From contig NZ_JACGZW010000001.1 of the NCBI RefSeq assembly GCF_014145675.1, positions 682,001-746,000 on the forward strand: a stretch of DNA of 64,000 bases, given 5' to 3'. Origin of the DNA: Amycolatopsis dendrobii (GTDB lineage: Bacteria; Actinomycetota; Actinomycetes; Mycobacteriales; Pseudonocardiaceae). Below the pieces are notes generated by a model, which saw only the letters and a list, made by a program, of their open reading frames with translations, had not been told where the DNA came from and did not search any database. Positions 32,289-40,050 of this stretch are shown here, in pieces. The translations under genes were made by a program, and so were the position numbers. Each line of letters starts with the position of its first letter. Within the stretch, counting starts at the first letter, position 1.

Positions 32289-33743
32289 TCAGCGGATGCG
32301 CAACGCGTTCATCCGGTTGTACAGCGTCGAGCGGCTGATCCCGAGCGCCCGGGCGGCTTCGAGCTTGTTGCCGCCCGCCGCGGCGATGGCCGCGACGATC
32401 ACCTCGCGCTCGGCCCGGTCGAACGGCGAGGCGAGCACCGATCCGTTCCGGTGCGAGGACGGAAGGTCGGCCGGGACGACGTCGCCGGTCGAACGCCGCT
32501 CCGCCACCGCACGGACCACCCGGCGCAGTTCGGCCAGATTCCCCGGCCACGGCTGAGCCGCCAACAACCGCAAGGACTCCGGCGTGAACCGGGCAGCGCA
32601 CTCCTCGGTCAGCATTCGCTGTGCCAGCCGCGGAACCTCGTGGCGGCGGACGCGCAACGGGACCAGGTCCCGCCGCTCGCCGCAGCACGCCTCGATCGAC
32701 GGATCGCGTTCCCCCGGGGTCGAGGTCAGCACCAGGTTCCGCCGCGACGTCCGCATCCGCGCCGCGACCAACGCGGCCAGCGGCTCCGACAGCAGCTGGA
32801 CGTTTTCGACGATCAGGGCCGGACCGGCGCCGTCCAGCAGCCGGCTGGCCTGCTCGGCCCATTCGGCGTCGCCGACCCGGACCGTTTCCGCCCCGTCCAG
32901 CACCGCCGCCTGGTCTCCGGCGGCCGCCCGCGCGACGGTCGTCTTGCCCGTGCCCGGCTCCCCCGCCACCAGCAACGGCCATCGCACGGGGACCGCGGCG
33001 CGCGGACGGCGGGGACGCGGCTCGACGACGAGGTCGACCATCGTCCCCTCGGTGCCGTCCACCGGCGCCCAGGAAAGCCGCACCGGCTGGCCGGACGCCA
33101 ACGTGATCCGCGCGTTCTCGCGGTCGTCCTCGATGCAGGCTTGCACCGCGGCGTGGTCGGCCGGCGCCAGCAGGTCGAGCGCGGGCTGGGTGGCCAGCAC
33201 GAGGCCGTGCCCGACGACCAGCACCCGCCGGTCCCGCCGCCGGGCCGCGGACTGGAACGCGGCGAGCAGCCGCTGCTGCGCCTCCGCGGCGTCCGTGCGC
33301 AGCCTGCTCTCGATCTCCGTGACCAGATGGCGCACCAGCGCCGGGGCCAGCCGCTCGTCCCGGCTCACCGGCACCGCGAAGTCGAGCACGCCGGCGAGCC
33401 GCCGGGTGCCCGGATGGACGATCGGGTGCCCGAAGCAGGTGAAGCCGTGGAACGCGGGCATCGCGTGCTCGGCTCCGCGCAGCAGCAGGCTCCGGCGGGT
33501 TTCCAGCGGCGTGCCGATCGCGTTCACGCCGACCTCGTCCTCGCCCAGCCGCACGCCCAGCACCACTCCAAGGGAGGTGACCTCGCGCCCGAAAGCGCGC
33601 TCGCCGTAGCGGATGTCCACCACCTTGGCCCGGTGGTCGGCCAGCAGCACGGCGACCGAACTGCCCCGCAGCTCCGTCTGCACGCGGTCGAGCACCGGCC
33701 CCGCGGCGCGGGCCAGCGCGCCGCGGGTCAGCACCGCACTCAT
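32289..33743 (-). CDS. GAF-AAA-Fis regulator (AcoR-like, no sigma-54 motif)
   Basis: A 484-residue regulator. Residues about 20-170 form a GAF sensor domain (GEDEVGVNAIGTPLETRR, FTCFGHPIVHP, GVLDFAVPV). A reduced AAA+ module has Walker A GEPGTGKTTVA near 268. A Fis-type HTH ends the protein (NKLEAARALGISRSTLYNRM). The GAFTGA loop that contacts sigma-54 is absent, as in actinobacterial AcoR relatives, so it should act with another sigma factor. It lies between the two carboxylase operons and probably responds to a pathway substrate. Confidence 0.85.
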   Translation of the reverse strand: MSAVLTRGALARAAGPVLDRVQTELRGSSVAVLLADHRAKVVDIRYGERAFGREVTSLGVVLGVRLGEDEVGVNAIGTPLETRRSLLLRGAEHAMPAFHGFTCFGHPIVHPGTRRLAGVLDFAVPVSRDERLAPALVRHLVTEIESRLRTDAAEAQQRLLAAFQSAARRRDRRVLVVGHGLVLATQPALDLLAPADHAAVQACIEDDRENARITLASGQPVRLSWAPVDGTEGTMVDLVVEPRPRRPRAAVPVRWPLLVAGEPGTGKTTVARAAAGDQAAVLDGAETVRVGDAEWAEQASRLLDGAGPALIVENVQLLSEPLAALVAARMRTSRRNLVLTSTPGERDPSIEACCGERRDLVPLRVRRHEVPRLAQRMLTEECAARFTPESLRLLAAQPWPGNLAELRRVVRAVAERRSTGDVVPADLPSSHRNGSVLASPFDRAEREVIVAAIAAAGGNKLEAARALGISRSTLYNRMNALRIR

Positions 33744-33747
33744 GCCA

Positions 33748-33760
33748 CATAATATTTCAT
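33748..33760 (-). promoter_or_regulatory. AT-rich element before the GAF-AAA-Fis gene
   Basis: CATAATATTTCAT lies 5 bases before the start codon of the minus-strand regulator and shares ATAATATTT with the palindrome at 29255. It may be its promoter or operator. Short and not decisive. Confidence 0.35.
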
Positions 33761-33795
33761 GTTTCCGTAAACCAGGTCAATGCGGCGGGCCCCGT

Positions 33796-34296
33796 TCAGT
33801 ACAGGAGGCAGCCGCCGTCGACCGGAACCGTCACGCCGGTGACGAACGAAGCCGCGTCCGAGAGCAGCCACATCGCCGCCTGCGCCTGTTTGACCGGTTC
33901 GCTGCCGCGCCGCAGGGCGGGCGTCGCGGCGACGGTCTTCTCGTACTCCGGATTGAGCTTCAGGTACATCGGCGTCCGCGCGGTGGACGGGCCGATCGCG
34001 TTGACCCGGATGCCGTGCTCGCCGTACTCGGCCGCCAGCGGAATGCAGACGAACGACCCGACCGACGCCGCATCCACCATTGCCGCGACCTGGGCCTCGT
34101 CGGCGACGTCGGTGGTGACGAACTGGACCTCGCAGCCCTTGCCCGACAGTTCCTCCGCCAGCGCTTCGCCGGCTTCGGTGCTGATGTCCGCGATGGTCAC
34201 CAGCGCGTCGTTTTCGGCGAAGAGCCGCGCGGCCGTTTCGCCGATTCCGCTGGCACCGCCGGTGACGATGATCGAGCGTCCCGAAATGGGGCTCAT
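33796..34296 (-). CDS. SDR-family protein with internal deletion of the active site
   Basis: A 166-residue protein whose N-terminal half is a normal SDR Rossmann domain (IIVTGGASGIGETAARLF, ADIS, TTDVADEAQVAAMVDAA). Then it jumps to LAAEYGEHGIRVNAIGPST and the usual C-terminus (FVTGVTVPVDGGCLLY). About 80 residues that carry the catalytic Asn, Ser and YxxxK are missing, joined by SVGSFVCIP, with no frameshift. It should be inactive as a dehydrogenase. ATG 34296 is used; a GTG at 34314 right after the previous stop is an alternative. Confidence 0.75.
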   Translation of the reverse strand: MSPISGRSIIVTGGASGIGETAARLFAENDALVTIADISTEAGEALAEELSGKGCEVQFVTTDVADEAQVAAMVDAASVGSFVCIPLAAEYGEHGIRVNAIGPSTARTPMYLKLNPEYEKTVAATPALRRGSEPVKQAQAAMWLLSDAASFVTGVTVPVDGGCLLY

Positions 34297-34315
34297 CGAA
34301 AGATCCGTTCCCACC

Positions 34316-34657
34316 TCAGACGGCGATGTCCATCTCGGGGCCGATGTACTCCTCGGCCGAGACCGCCTTGCCGTCCTTGACCGTCACCAGCTGGATCAGG
34401 TGCACCCGCGCGGCCGGCAGGGTGGCCGAGGTCTGCACGAAGAAACCCTTCTCGGTCAGGGTGTAGCGGGAGTTCTCGAACTCCGGCAGCCCGCCGCGTT
34501 CGTGGACGGCGTCGACTGCTTCCTTGACCGACATCCACTTGTCGTCGGCGCTGTGCCAGACCTTGCAGTCGTCCGCGCACAGCGTGTAGAAGAGATCGAC
34601 GTCCGAAAGCGCGCGGATCCAGCCTTTGGCCAGTTCTTCATTGGTCTTCGTTGACAT
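34316..34657 (-). CDS. NTF2/SnoaL-like protein
   Basis: A 113-residue cone-shaped NTF2-like domain: helix NEELAKGWIRALSDVDLFY, then VWHSADDKWMSVKEAVDAVH, then paired strands (VHLIQLVTVKDGKAVSAEEY). Members are isomerases, hydratases or binding proteins for small organic molecules. It sits between two SDR genes in operon 2, so it could process the same intermediate; its substrate is unknown. Confidence 0.8.
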   Translation of the reverse strand: MSTKTNEELAKGWIRALSDVDLFYTLCADDCKVWHSADDKWMSVKEAVDAVHERGGLPEFENSRYTLTEKGFFVQTSATLPAARVHLIQLVTVKDGKAVSAEEYIGPEMDIAV

Positions 34658-34711
34658 GCGGAGAACGCTAAGCGCCCGCTGACCGCGCGACTGTCCGGAT
34701 ACTTGGACATT

Positions 34712-35515
34712 TCAGCCGTCGAAGGCCACCGTCGAGGCGTCCACCGCCGCGCCGCCGCCGTCGGCGACCAGCACATGGCCGGTGACCATCGAGGCGTCGC
34801 CCGAGGCCAGGAACGCGCAGCAGGCCGCGATCTCCTCCGGCTCCGCGACCCGGCGCAGCGGAACGTGCGCCGCGCTCAGCGCGTAAGCCTCTTCCAGGCT
34901 GATGCCTTCGCGCTCGGCGAGGTGGGCCATGCTGCCCTCGGCGAGCGCGGTCCGGACGAACCCCGGGCACACCGCGTTGACGCGCACGCCTTTCGGCCCG
35001 TAATCGCGGGCGAGCCAGCGGGTCAGGCCGATGATCGCTGCTTTCGCCGCGGTGTAGCCCGCCGCTCCGGGCGGTCCGGCGATCAGTCCCGCGGTCGAGG
35101 CGAACAAGACCAGGGAGCCTTCGCTGGCCGCCAGGTGCGGGAGCACTTCGCCGGCCAGGTAAAAGCAGCCGTGCAGATTGACGTCGAGCGCCCGGTGGTA
35201 CGAGTCGACGTGTTTGGGGTTCGCTCCCCCGCCGATCGCCGCGCCCTGGGTCGCGATCACCGTGTCCAGGCCGCCCAGTTCTTCGACCGCTCTCGCGACC
35301 AGGGCGTGGATGGCTTCGCGATCGGAGCCGTCGGCCGGGACAGCGAGCGCGCCTGTGTCGCTCGCGACCTTGGCCAGCCGCTCCTCGTTGATATCGGTGA
35401 CGACCAGCTTGGCACCGCCTTCCGCGAGCCGTCGTGCGGTCGCCGAGCCGACCCCGCCCGCGGCGCCGGTGATCAGCGCGAGTTCCGGCTTCGCGCGCCG
35501 TGGTGGATAGCTCAT
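34712..35515 (-). CDS. short-chain dehydrogenase/reductase (carboxylase operon 2)
   Basis: A 267-residue SDR, close paralogue of the one at 19932. TGAAGGVGSATA binds NAD(P), FASTAGLIAGPPG and YTAAK form the active site, and GDASMVTGHVLVADGGGAA is shared. I place the start at ATG 35515, 6 bases after AGGGAG; the TTG at 35521 is too close to it. It follows the EthD-like gene exactly where the operon 1 ligase/SDR block would suggest and is the likely alcohol dehydrogenase of the module. Confidence 0.9.
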   Translation of the reverse strand: MSYPPRRAKPELALITGAAGGVGSATARRLAEGGAKLVVTDINEERLAKVASDTGALAVPADGSDREAIHALVARAVEELGGLDTVIATQGAAIGGGANPKHVDSYHRALDVNLHGCFYLAGEVLPHLAASEGSLVLFASTAGLIAGPPGAAGYTAAKAAIIGLTRWLARDYGPKGVRVNAVCPGFVRTALAEGSMAHLAEREGISLEEAYALSAAHVPLRRVAEPEEIAACCAFLASGDASMVTGHVLVADGGGAAVDASTVAFDG

Positions 35516-35528
35516 GAACAACTCCCTG

Positions 35529-36248
35529 TCAGTTCGCGGCCGGGAAGAACGGGCTGACCGGTTTCAGGAACATCGCCGCGAACGGCGGGATCATGAAGTC
35601 CGGCAGCACCATTTCCCCGGAGATCAGCTGCCGCTTCACCTCAGCGCGGAAACCTTCGAGATCCCCGGCGACCTCGTAGATCGCGAGATGACCGAGATCC
35701 GGGGTTTCGACGCCGGGCAGCGGTTTGACGGCGGAGACCTCGAACCGTTGTGCGCGAAGCATTCCCGGCGCGGACATGATCTGCGGGATGTGCTCCTCGT
35801 CGTACCACTTCGCGAACGTCGCGTCGTCGCCGGTGTGGCGGCTCCACGCGAAGAACAGATGGCGGTTGTCCAGGTTTTCCTCCTTCGCGAACCGGTCGGA
35901 CCGGAACGGCTCGCTCACCGCGTCGAGGAAAAGCGCCTGGAACGGCTGGTTCATGAAGTCCGGCAGCACCATCTCGCCGGAGATCAGCTTCCGCTTGACC
36001 TCCTCCCGGAACGGCTGCGGCGAACCCTCCGTCTCGTAGATCGCGAGGTGCCCGAAATCGAGCGCGCGCACACCCGGCAGCGGTTTGGTGTCCGCGAGCA
36101 GGAACCGTTGCGCTCCCACCATTCCCGGCACGTCCATCACCTGCGGGATGTGCTCCTCGTCGTACCACTTCGCGTAGGTGTCGTAGTCCGTGCTGTACGT
36201 GCTCCACGCGAAGAACAGGCTCCGGCTGTCGAAAGTCGGCACCGCCAT
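35529..36248 (-). CDS. tandem EthD-like protein (paralogue of 23807)
   Basis: A 239-residue double-repeat protein very similar to the one in operon 1. Each half has LFFAWS, KWYDEEHIPQ, APGM/VPGM and KLISGEMVLPD or QLISGEMVLPD. Conservation of this pair in both carboxylase operons argues that it serves the same step, perhaps by handling an unstable beta-keto intermediate; that is inference. Confidence 0.85.
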   Translation of the reverse strand: MAVPTFDSRSLFFAWSTYSTDYDTYAKWYDEEHIPQVMDVPGMVGAQRFLLADTKPLPGVRALDFGHLAIYETEGSPQPFREEVKRKLISGEMVLPDFMNQPFQALFLDAVSEPFRSDRFAKEENLDNRHLFFAWSRHTGDDATFAKWYDEEHIPQIMSAPGMLRAQRFEVSAVKPLPGVETPDLGHLAIYEVAGDLEGFRAEVKRQLISGEMVLPDFMIPPFAAMFLKPVSPFFPAAN

Positions 36249-36276
36249 GTGTTTTCTCCCTTGTGTCGCGCGGAAT

Positions 36277-37839
36277 TCAGACCCGGCGTCGCAGGCCGGT
36301 CCACAATTTCTCGCGCAGGATCTGTTTCTGGATCTTCCCGGTGCCGGTTTTCGGCAGGTCCTCGACGAAGACCACCCTCTTCGGCACCTTGTAGCCGCCG
36401 AGCCGGGCCCGGCAATGCGCGAGCACTCCGTCGGCGGACACGGCGTTCCCGGGTTCCGCCGAGACGAACGCGGTGATCGCCTCGCCCCAGCGCTCGTCCG
36501 GAGCGCCGACCACGGCGACTTCCCGGATCCCGGGCAGTTCGGAGACGACGTTCTCGATCTCCCGCGGGTACACGTTGAACCCGCCGGTGATGATCATGTC
36601 CTTGCGCCGGTCGAGGATGAACAAGTACCCGTGCTCGTCGAGGCAGCCGACGTCGCCGGTGTGCACCCAGCCGTCCGCAAAGGTCTCGGCTGTCGCTTCC
36701 GGCTTCCGCCAGTACCCGGCGCTCACGTGTGCGCCGCGAGTACGGATCTCCCCGGTCGTCCCGCGCGGGACCGGCCGACGGTCCGCGTCCACGATCTCGA
36801 CCTCGACGTGCGCGGTCACCCGGCCCGCGGAAGCCAGCCGGGGCAGACCGCGCTCGTTGAGCGTCTCGACGTGGTCCTCCGGACGAAGCGTCGCGATCGG
36901 CAGCTGGGCTTCGCTCGCACCGTAGAGCTGCTGCATCGCCTCGCCGAAGTACGCGCGGGCCTTGGCCGCCCGGTCCGGCTGGATCGCCGAACCCGCGTAC
37001 GGCAGGATCCGGACGTTGCCGACCCGGCCGGACGGCTCTCCGCGCCTGGCGAGTTCCTCCAGCAGCATCGTGATCATCGTCGGGACCAGCGGCAGCACCG
37101 TCACCTCGCCGCCGGCCGCCGCGTCCGCGGCCTCGGCCGCGTCGAACTTCGGCGCGTAAATATTCAGCCCGCCGCTGGCGGTGACGACGTCGGCGATCCC
37201 GCCGCTGAAGTGGCTGATCGGCGCGGTGTGCAGGGCCGCGTCGCCCAGGCCGAGCGGCGGCAGGACCTCGCGGGCATTGCGCACGAGCGCGCCGACCGTC
37301 CGGTGCGGCACCCGCACGCCCTTCGGCAACCCGGTCGAACCCGAGGTGTAAAGCAGCCACGCGTCGTCCTCGGCGGCCGGCGGCGGCAGCTCCTCGTCGG
37401 TCCCGGACGCGACGAACTCCTCGAACGGGATACCCTCGGCGCCTTCGCCGAGCACGATGATCTCTTTGACCAGCGGCGGGATCCACGCCGTCCCGTGCTC
37501 AGCGAGCCACGCGCCGTCGACGAGCACGAACGCCGGTTCCGCGTCCGCGGCGATCTGCGCCAGTTCAGCGGGGTGCAGCCGGGGCAGCAGCCCCACGCGC
37601 ACCCCGCCGCCGAGCACGAGCCCGTGGTACGCCTCGGCCCATTCACAGCTGTTCGGTCCGAGCAGCACCGCGCGGGTGCCGCGTTCCGCGCCCAGCGCCC
37701 GGAACGCTTGGGCGATCCGCCGGGCGCGGCTGCCGAGTTCGCGGTAAGTCAGCTCGCGCCGGGAGTCGCGGATCGCGGGCCGGTCGGCGAACTCGGCGTA
37801 CGCCTGGGTGTACAGCCGGGCCAGTGGGGTCGGGGACAT
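36277..37839 (-). CDS. AMP-forming acyl-CoA synthetase (carboxylase operon 2)
   Basis: A 520-residue ANL ligase. YTSGSTGLPKGVRVPH near residue 158, YGASEAQLP near 300, GDVGCLDEHGYLFILDRR near 396 and the catalytic Lys in KTGTGKIQKQ near 503. It is not the closest match to the operon 1 ligase, so the two operons may use different acids. It starts 5 bases after the zinc-ribbon stop. Confidence 0.9.
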   Translation of the reverse strand: MSPTPLARLYTQAYAEFADRPAIRDSRRELTYRELGSRARRIAQAFRALGAERGTRAVLLGPNSCEWAEAYHGLVLGGGVRVGLLPRLHPAELAQIAADAEPAFVLVDGAWLAEHGTAWIPPLVKEIIVLGEGAEGIPFEEFVASGTDEELPPPAAEDDAWLLYTSGSTGLPKGVRVPHRTVGALVRNAREVLPPLGLGDAALHTAPISHFSGGIADVVTASGGLNIYAPKFDAAEAADAAAGGEVTVLPLVPTMITMLLEELARRGEPSGRVGNVRILPYAGSAIQPDRAAKARAYFGEAMQQLYGASEAQLPIATLRPEDHVETLNERGLPRLASAGRVTAHVEVEIVDADRRPVPRGTTGEIRTRGAHVSAGYWRKPEATAETFADGWVHTGDVGCLDEHGYLFILDRRKDMIITGGFNVYPREIENVVSELPGIREVAVVGAPDERWGEAITAFVSAEPGNAVSADGVLAHCRARLGGYKVPKRVVFVEDLPKTGTGKIQKQILREKLWTGLRRRV

Positions 37840-37844
37840 GCGCG

Positions 37845-38105
37845 TCACCCCAGCCGCGAGGGCGCCCAGTCGCGCGTCGGCGAGCGCCGCGCGGGCCAGT
37901 GGTCCTCGGGCTCCGGGCGGGTCACTGACAGGTGCGTGAAGCAGTCCTGGCACTTCACGACCATGCGCGGGCCGAGATAGTTGGCCACCGGGTACCGCTT
38001 GACGTCCGTGCTCCCGCACGACGGGCAGGTGGCGTCCACCGGGGTCCGCTCGACGGACACGCGCGGGGTTTCCGGACGGGGGAAGAGAAGGCGGTCGACA
38101 GACAT
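37845..38105 (-). CDS. small zinc-ribbon protein (carboxylase operon 2)
   Basis: An 86-residue protein with ATCPSCGSTDVKRYPVAN and VKCQDCFTHL, a four-Cys zinc ribbon like that at 28554 (compare RYPVN and VVKCQ in both). Here it is between the B subunit and the ligase instead of leading the operon. Probable accessory subunit of the carboxylase. Confidence 0.8.
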   Translation of the reverse strand: MSVDRLLFPRPETPRVSVERTPVDATCPSCGSTDVKRYPVANYLGPRMVVKCQDCFTHLSVTRPEPEDHWPARRSPTRDWAPSRLG

Positions 38106-38113
38106 GGGTGCTC

Positions 38114-40039
38114 CTATCCCAGGATCCAGTTGACGGGCGTGGCGACCGGCACCGACCAGGCGCCCGCGTCGCGCTGGGCGGCCAGTTCGGCACGGCGCTG
38201 CCCGGTCGCGGCTTCGTCGATCCGGCCGTCGCGCACCACGGCGCCGAACGCCTTCGCGGCGAAGTCCTCGCTGTAGAGCCCATCGGCGAGGTCTCGGCCG
38301 AGCCGGTCGAGGTCCCGGGCGAGCGGATCGCCCCAGCCGCCGCCTCCTCCGATCACGAAGCGGACCGCGTCGCCCGCTTTGAGCACCAGGCCGGAGAACT
38401 TGCCGGTCCGGTACCGCGCGCCCTGGCAGAACCCGCCGTCGTTCGGGTCCGGCCGGCCGTCGGCGTCGAACATGCCGAACAGCGGTTCGGCGCCGCGCAG
38501 GTCGAGCGGATCCGCGTGCCGCGCCAGGTCGAAATTCTCGATGTACCAGCCGAATGCGGGCGCACCCGGACCGGCTCCGGCGGCGCCCGGCGCACCGACG
38601 CGCACCCGGTCGCAAGTGATCGTGACCATCGTGTCCGACTGCGCGGTGAGCGTGTACACCGAGCCGAGCCCGCCGCGGTACTCGCCGGCTCCGGCGGTGT
38701 CGAGCACCATCTCGTGCTGCGCGACGATCAACGGGCTTTCGATCTCGACGTGCTCCTGCACCGAAGTCCGGCAGTTGCCGATCGGCGTGACGCAGAAGGA
38801 AATCCCGTCTTCCTTCCACGTTCCGCCCCACCCGCCGCCGGCGAGCGCGAACGCGCCCCACGGCATGCCCTCGTGCCCGGCGCGAGTGTCGATCCCGCCA
38901 AGACTGACCACCAGCGCGGTACCGGTGTCGCAGGCGATGGCGCGGTCTCCGACAGCCTGGCTCAGTGCGCTAGCGACGGCGTTGATGCCGCGGGCGCCGA
39001 TGTCCGCGTGGTTCGAGCAGCTCGACGGCGGCAGCACGCACACCACGCTGCCCTGCGGCAGGAGTGTCTCAATAGGACGGAGGGTGCCGCTGTTGACCGG
39101 CGTGCCCGGGTCGACCATCAGCTTGACCGCTTCGATGCAGCGGACCGCCTCGCACCAGGCCGTCCCGCAGTTGCCGAGCGGCTGCCGGCCGGAACCGGAG
39201 AAGTCGATCTCCATGCTGTCGCCGCGCACTTTCACCGTCACGCGCACCGGGATTGGTTCGTCGGTGACGCCGTCCTCGTCGAGGAAGTCCTCCACGGTGT
39301 AGTCGCCGTCCGGGATGCCCGCGATGCCGCGGCGCATGCTCGCCTCAGTGGCCTCGATCGCGTAGCGACCGGCTTCCTGCACCTTCTCCAGACCGCCGCG
39401 CGCGACGAGCGCCTGCAGTTGCCGCTCCCCCACGACCAGGCAGCCGTGCAACGCGCGCAGGTCGCCGAGGACGAGGTGCGGCACCCGGTTGTTCTCCAGG
39501 ATGAAGTTGAACAACGGCCGCACCGGCACGTCGTTCGCGTACAGCAGCGACGGCGGCAGCTTGATCTGTTCCTCGAACGACGTCTGCGTGCCGTTGGAGA
39601 AGCCGCCGGGGATCGGACCGCCGAGGTCGACCAGATGCGAGGTCGAATGCAGCATGAATTCGATCCGGCCGTCCACGAACACCGGCCGGAGCAGGTTGAC
39701 GTCGGACTGGTGGATGGTGCCGCGCCACGGGTCGTTGACGAAGATGACGTCGCCGGGCTGCAGCGTGTCCAGGTCGAACTCGTCCATCACGAAGTTGACG
39801 ATGTGCGGCGAGGTGAAGGCGTGCTGCATGCACCCCTCCCACTGCGCGGCGGTTTCCCACCCGTCGCCGCTGCGGACGTGGATGGCGGTGGTGCAGTCAA
39901 GGATGTCGCGGCACACCGGGGAGAACGCGCTGCGCATCAGCGCCTCGTTCATCTCGCGGGCGACCTCGATCAGGCCGTAGCGCAGGATGTCCAGCTCGAA
40001 CTCGGCTGTCCCGGCGGCGGGTTCCGCGGAAAGAGTCAT
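38114..40039 (-). CDS. hydantoinase B/oxoprolinase-type carboxylase subunit (operon 2)
   Basis: A 641-residue HyuB-family protein: MRSAFSPVCRDILDC, GDVIFVNDPWRGTIHQSDV, STSHLVDLGGPIPGGF and IGGGGGWGDPLARDL are family segments. It follows its A subunit by 11 bases. Similarity to the operon 1 B subunit is family-level only, so the twin systems are old paralogues or were acquired separately. Confidence 0.9.
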   Translation of the reverse strand: MTLSAEPAAGTAEFELDILRYGLIEVAREMNEALMRSAFSPVCRDILDCTTAIHVRSGDGWETAAQWEGCMQHAFTSPHIVNFVMDEFDLDTLQPGDVIFVNDPWRGTIHQSDVNLLRPVFVDGRIEFMLHSTSHLVDLGGPIPGGFSNGTQTSFEEQIKLPPSLLYANDVPVRPLFNFILENNRVPHLVLGDLRALHGCLVVGERQLQALVARGGLEKVQEAGRYAIEATEASMRRGIAGIPDGDYTVEDFLDEDGVTDEPIPVRVTVKVRGDSMEIDFSGSGRQPLGNCGTAWCEAVRCIEAVKLMVDPGTPVNSGTLRPIETLLPQGSVVCVLPPSSCSNHADIGARGINAVASALSQAVGDRAIACDTGTALVVSLGGIDTRAGHEGMPWGAFALAGGGWGGTWKEDGISFCVTPIGNCRTSVQEHVEIESPLIVAQHEMVLDTAGAGEYRGGLGSVYTLTAQSDTMVTITCDRVRVGAPGAAGAGPGAPAFGWYIENFDLARHADPLDLRGAEPLFGMFDADGRPDPNDGGFCQGARYRTGKFSGLVLKAGDAVRFVIGGGGGWGDPLARDLDRLGRDLADGLYSEDFAAKAFGAVVRDGRIDEAATGQRRAELAAQRDAGAWSVPVATPVNWILG

Positions 40040-40050
40040 GTCGGTGCTCC

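Noticed and set aside
32289..33743. Sigma-54 enhancer-binding protein
   Set aside because: The AAA+ module lacks GAFTGA and no -24/-12 promoters are seen; it is an AcoR-like actinobacterial regulator instead.
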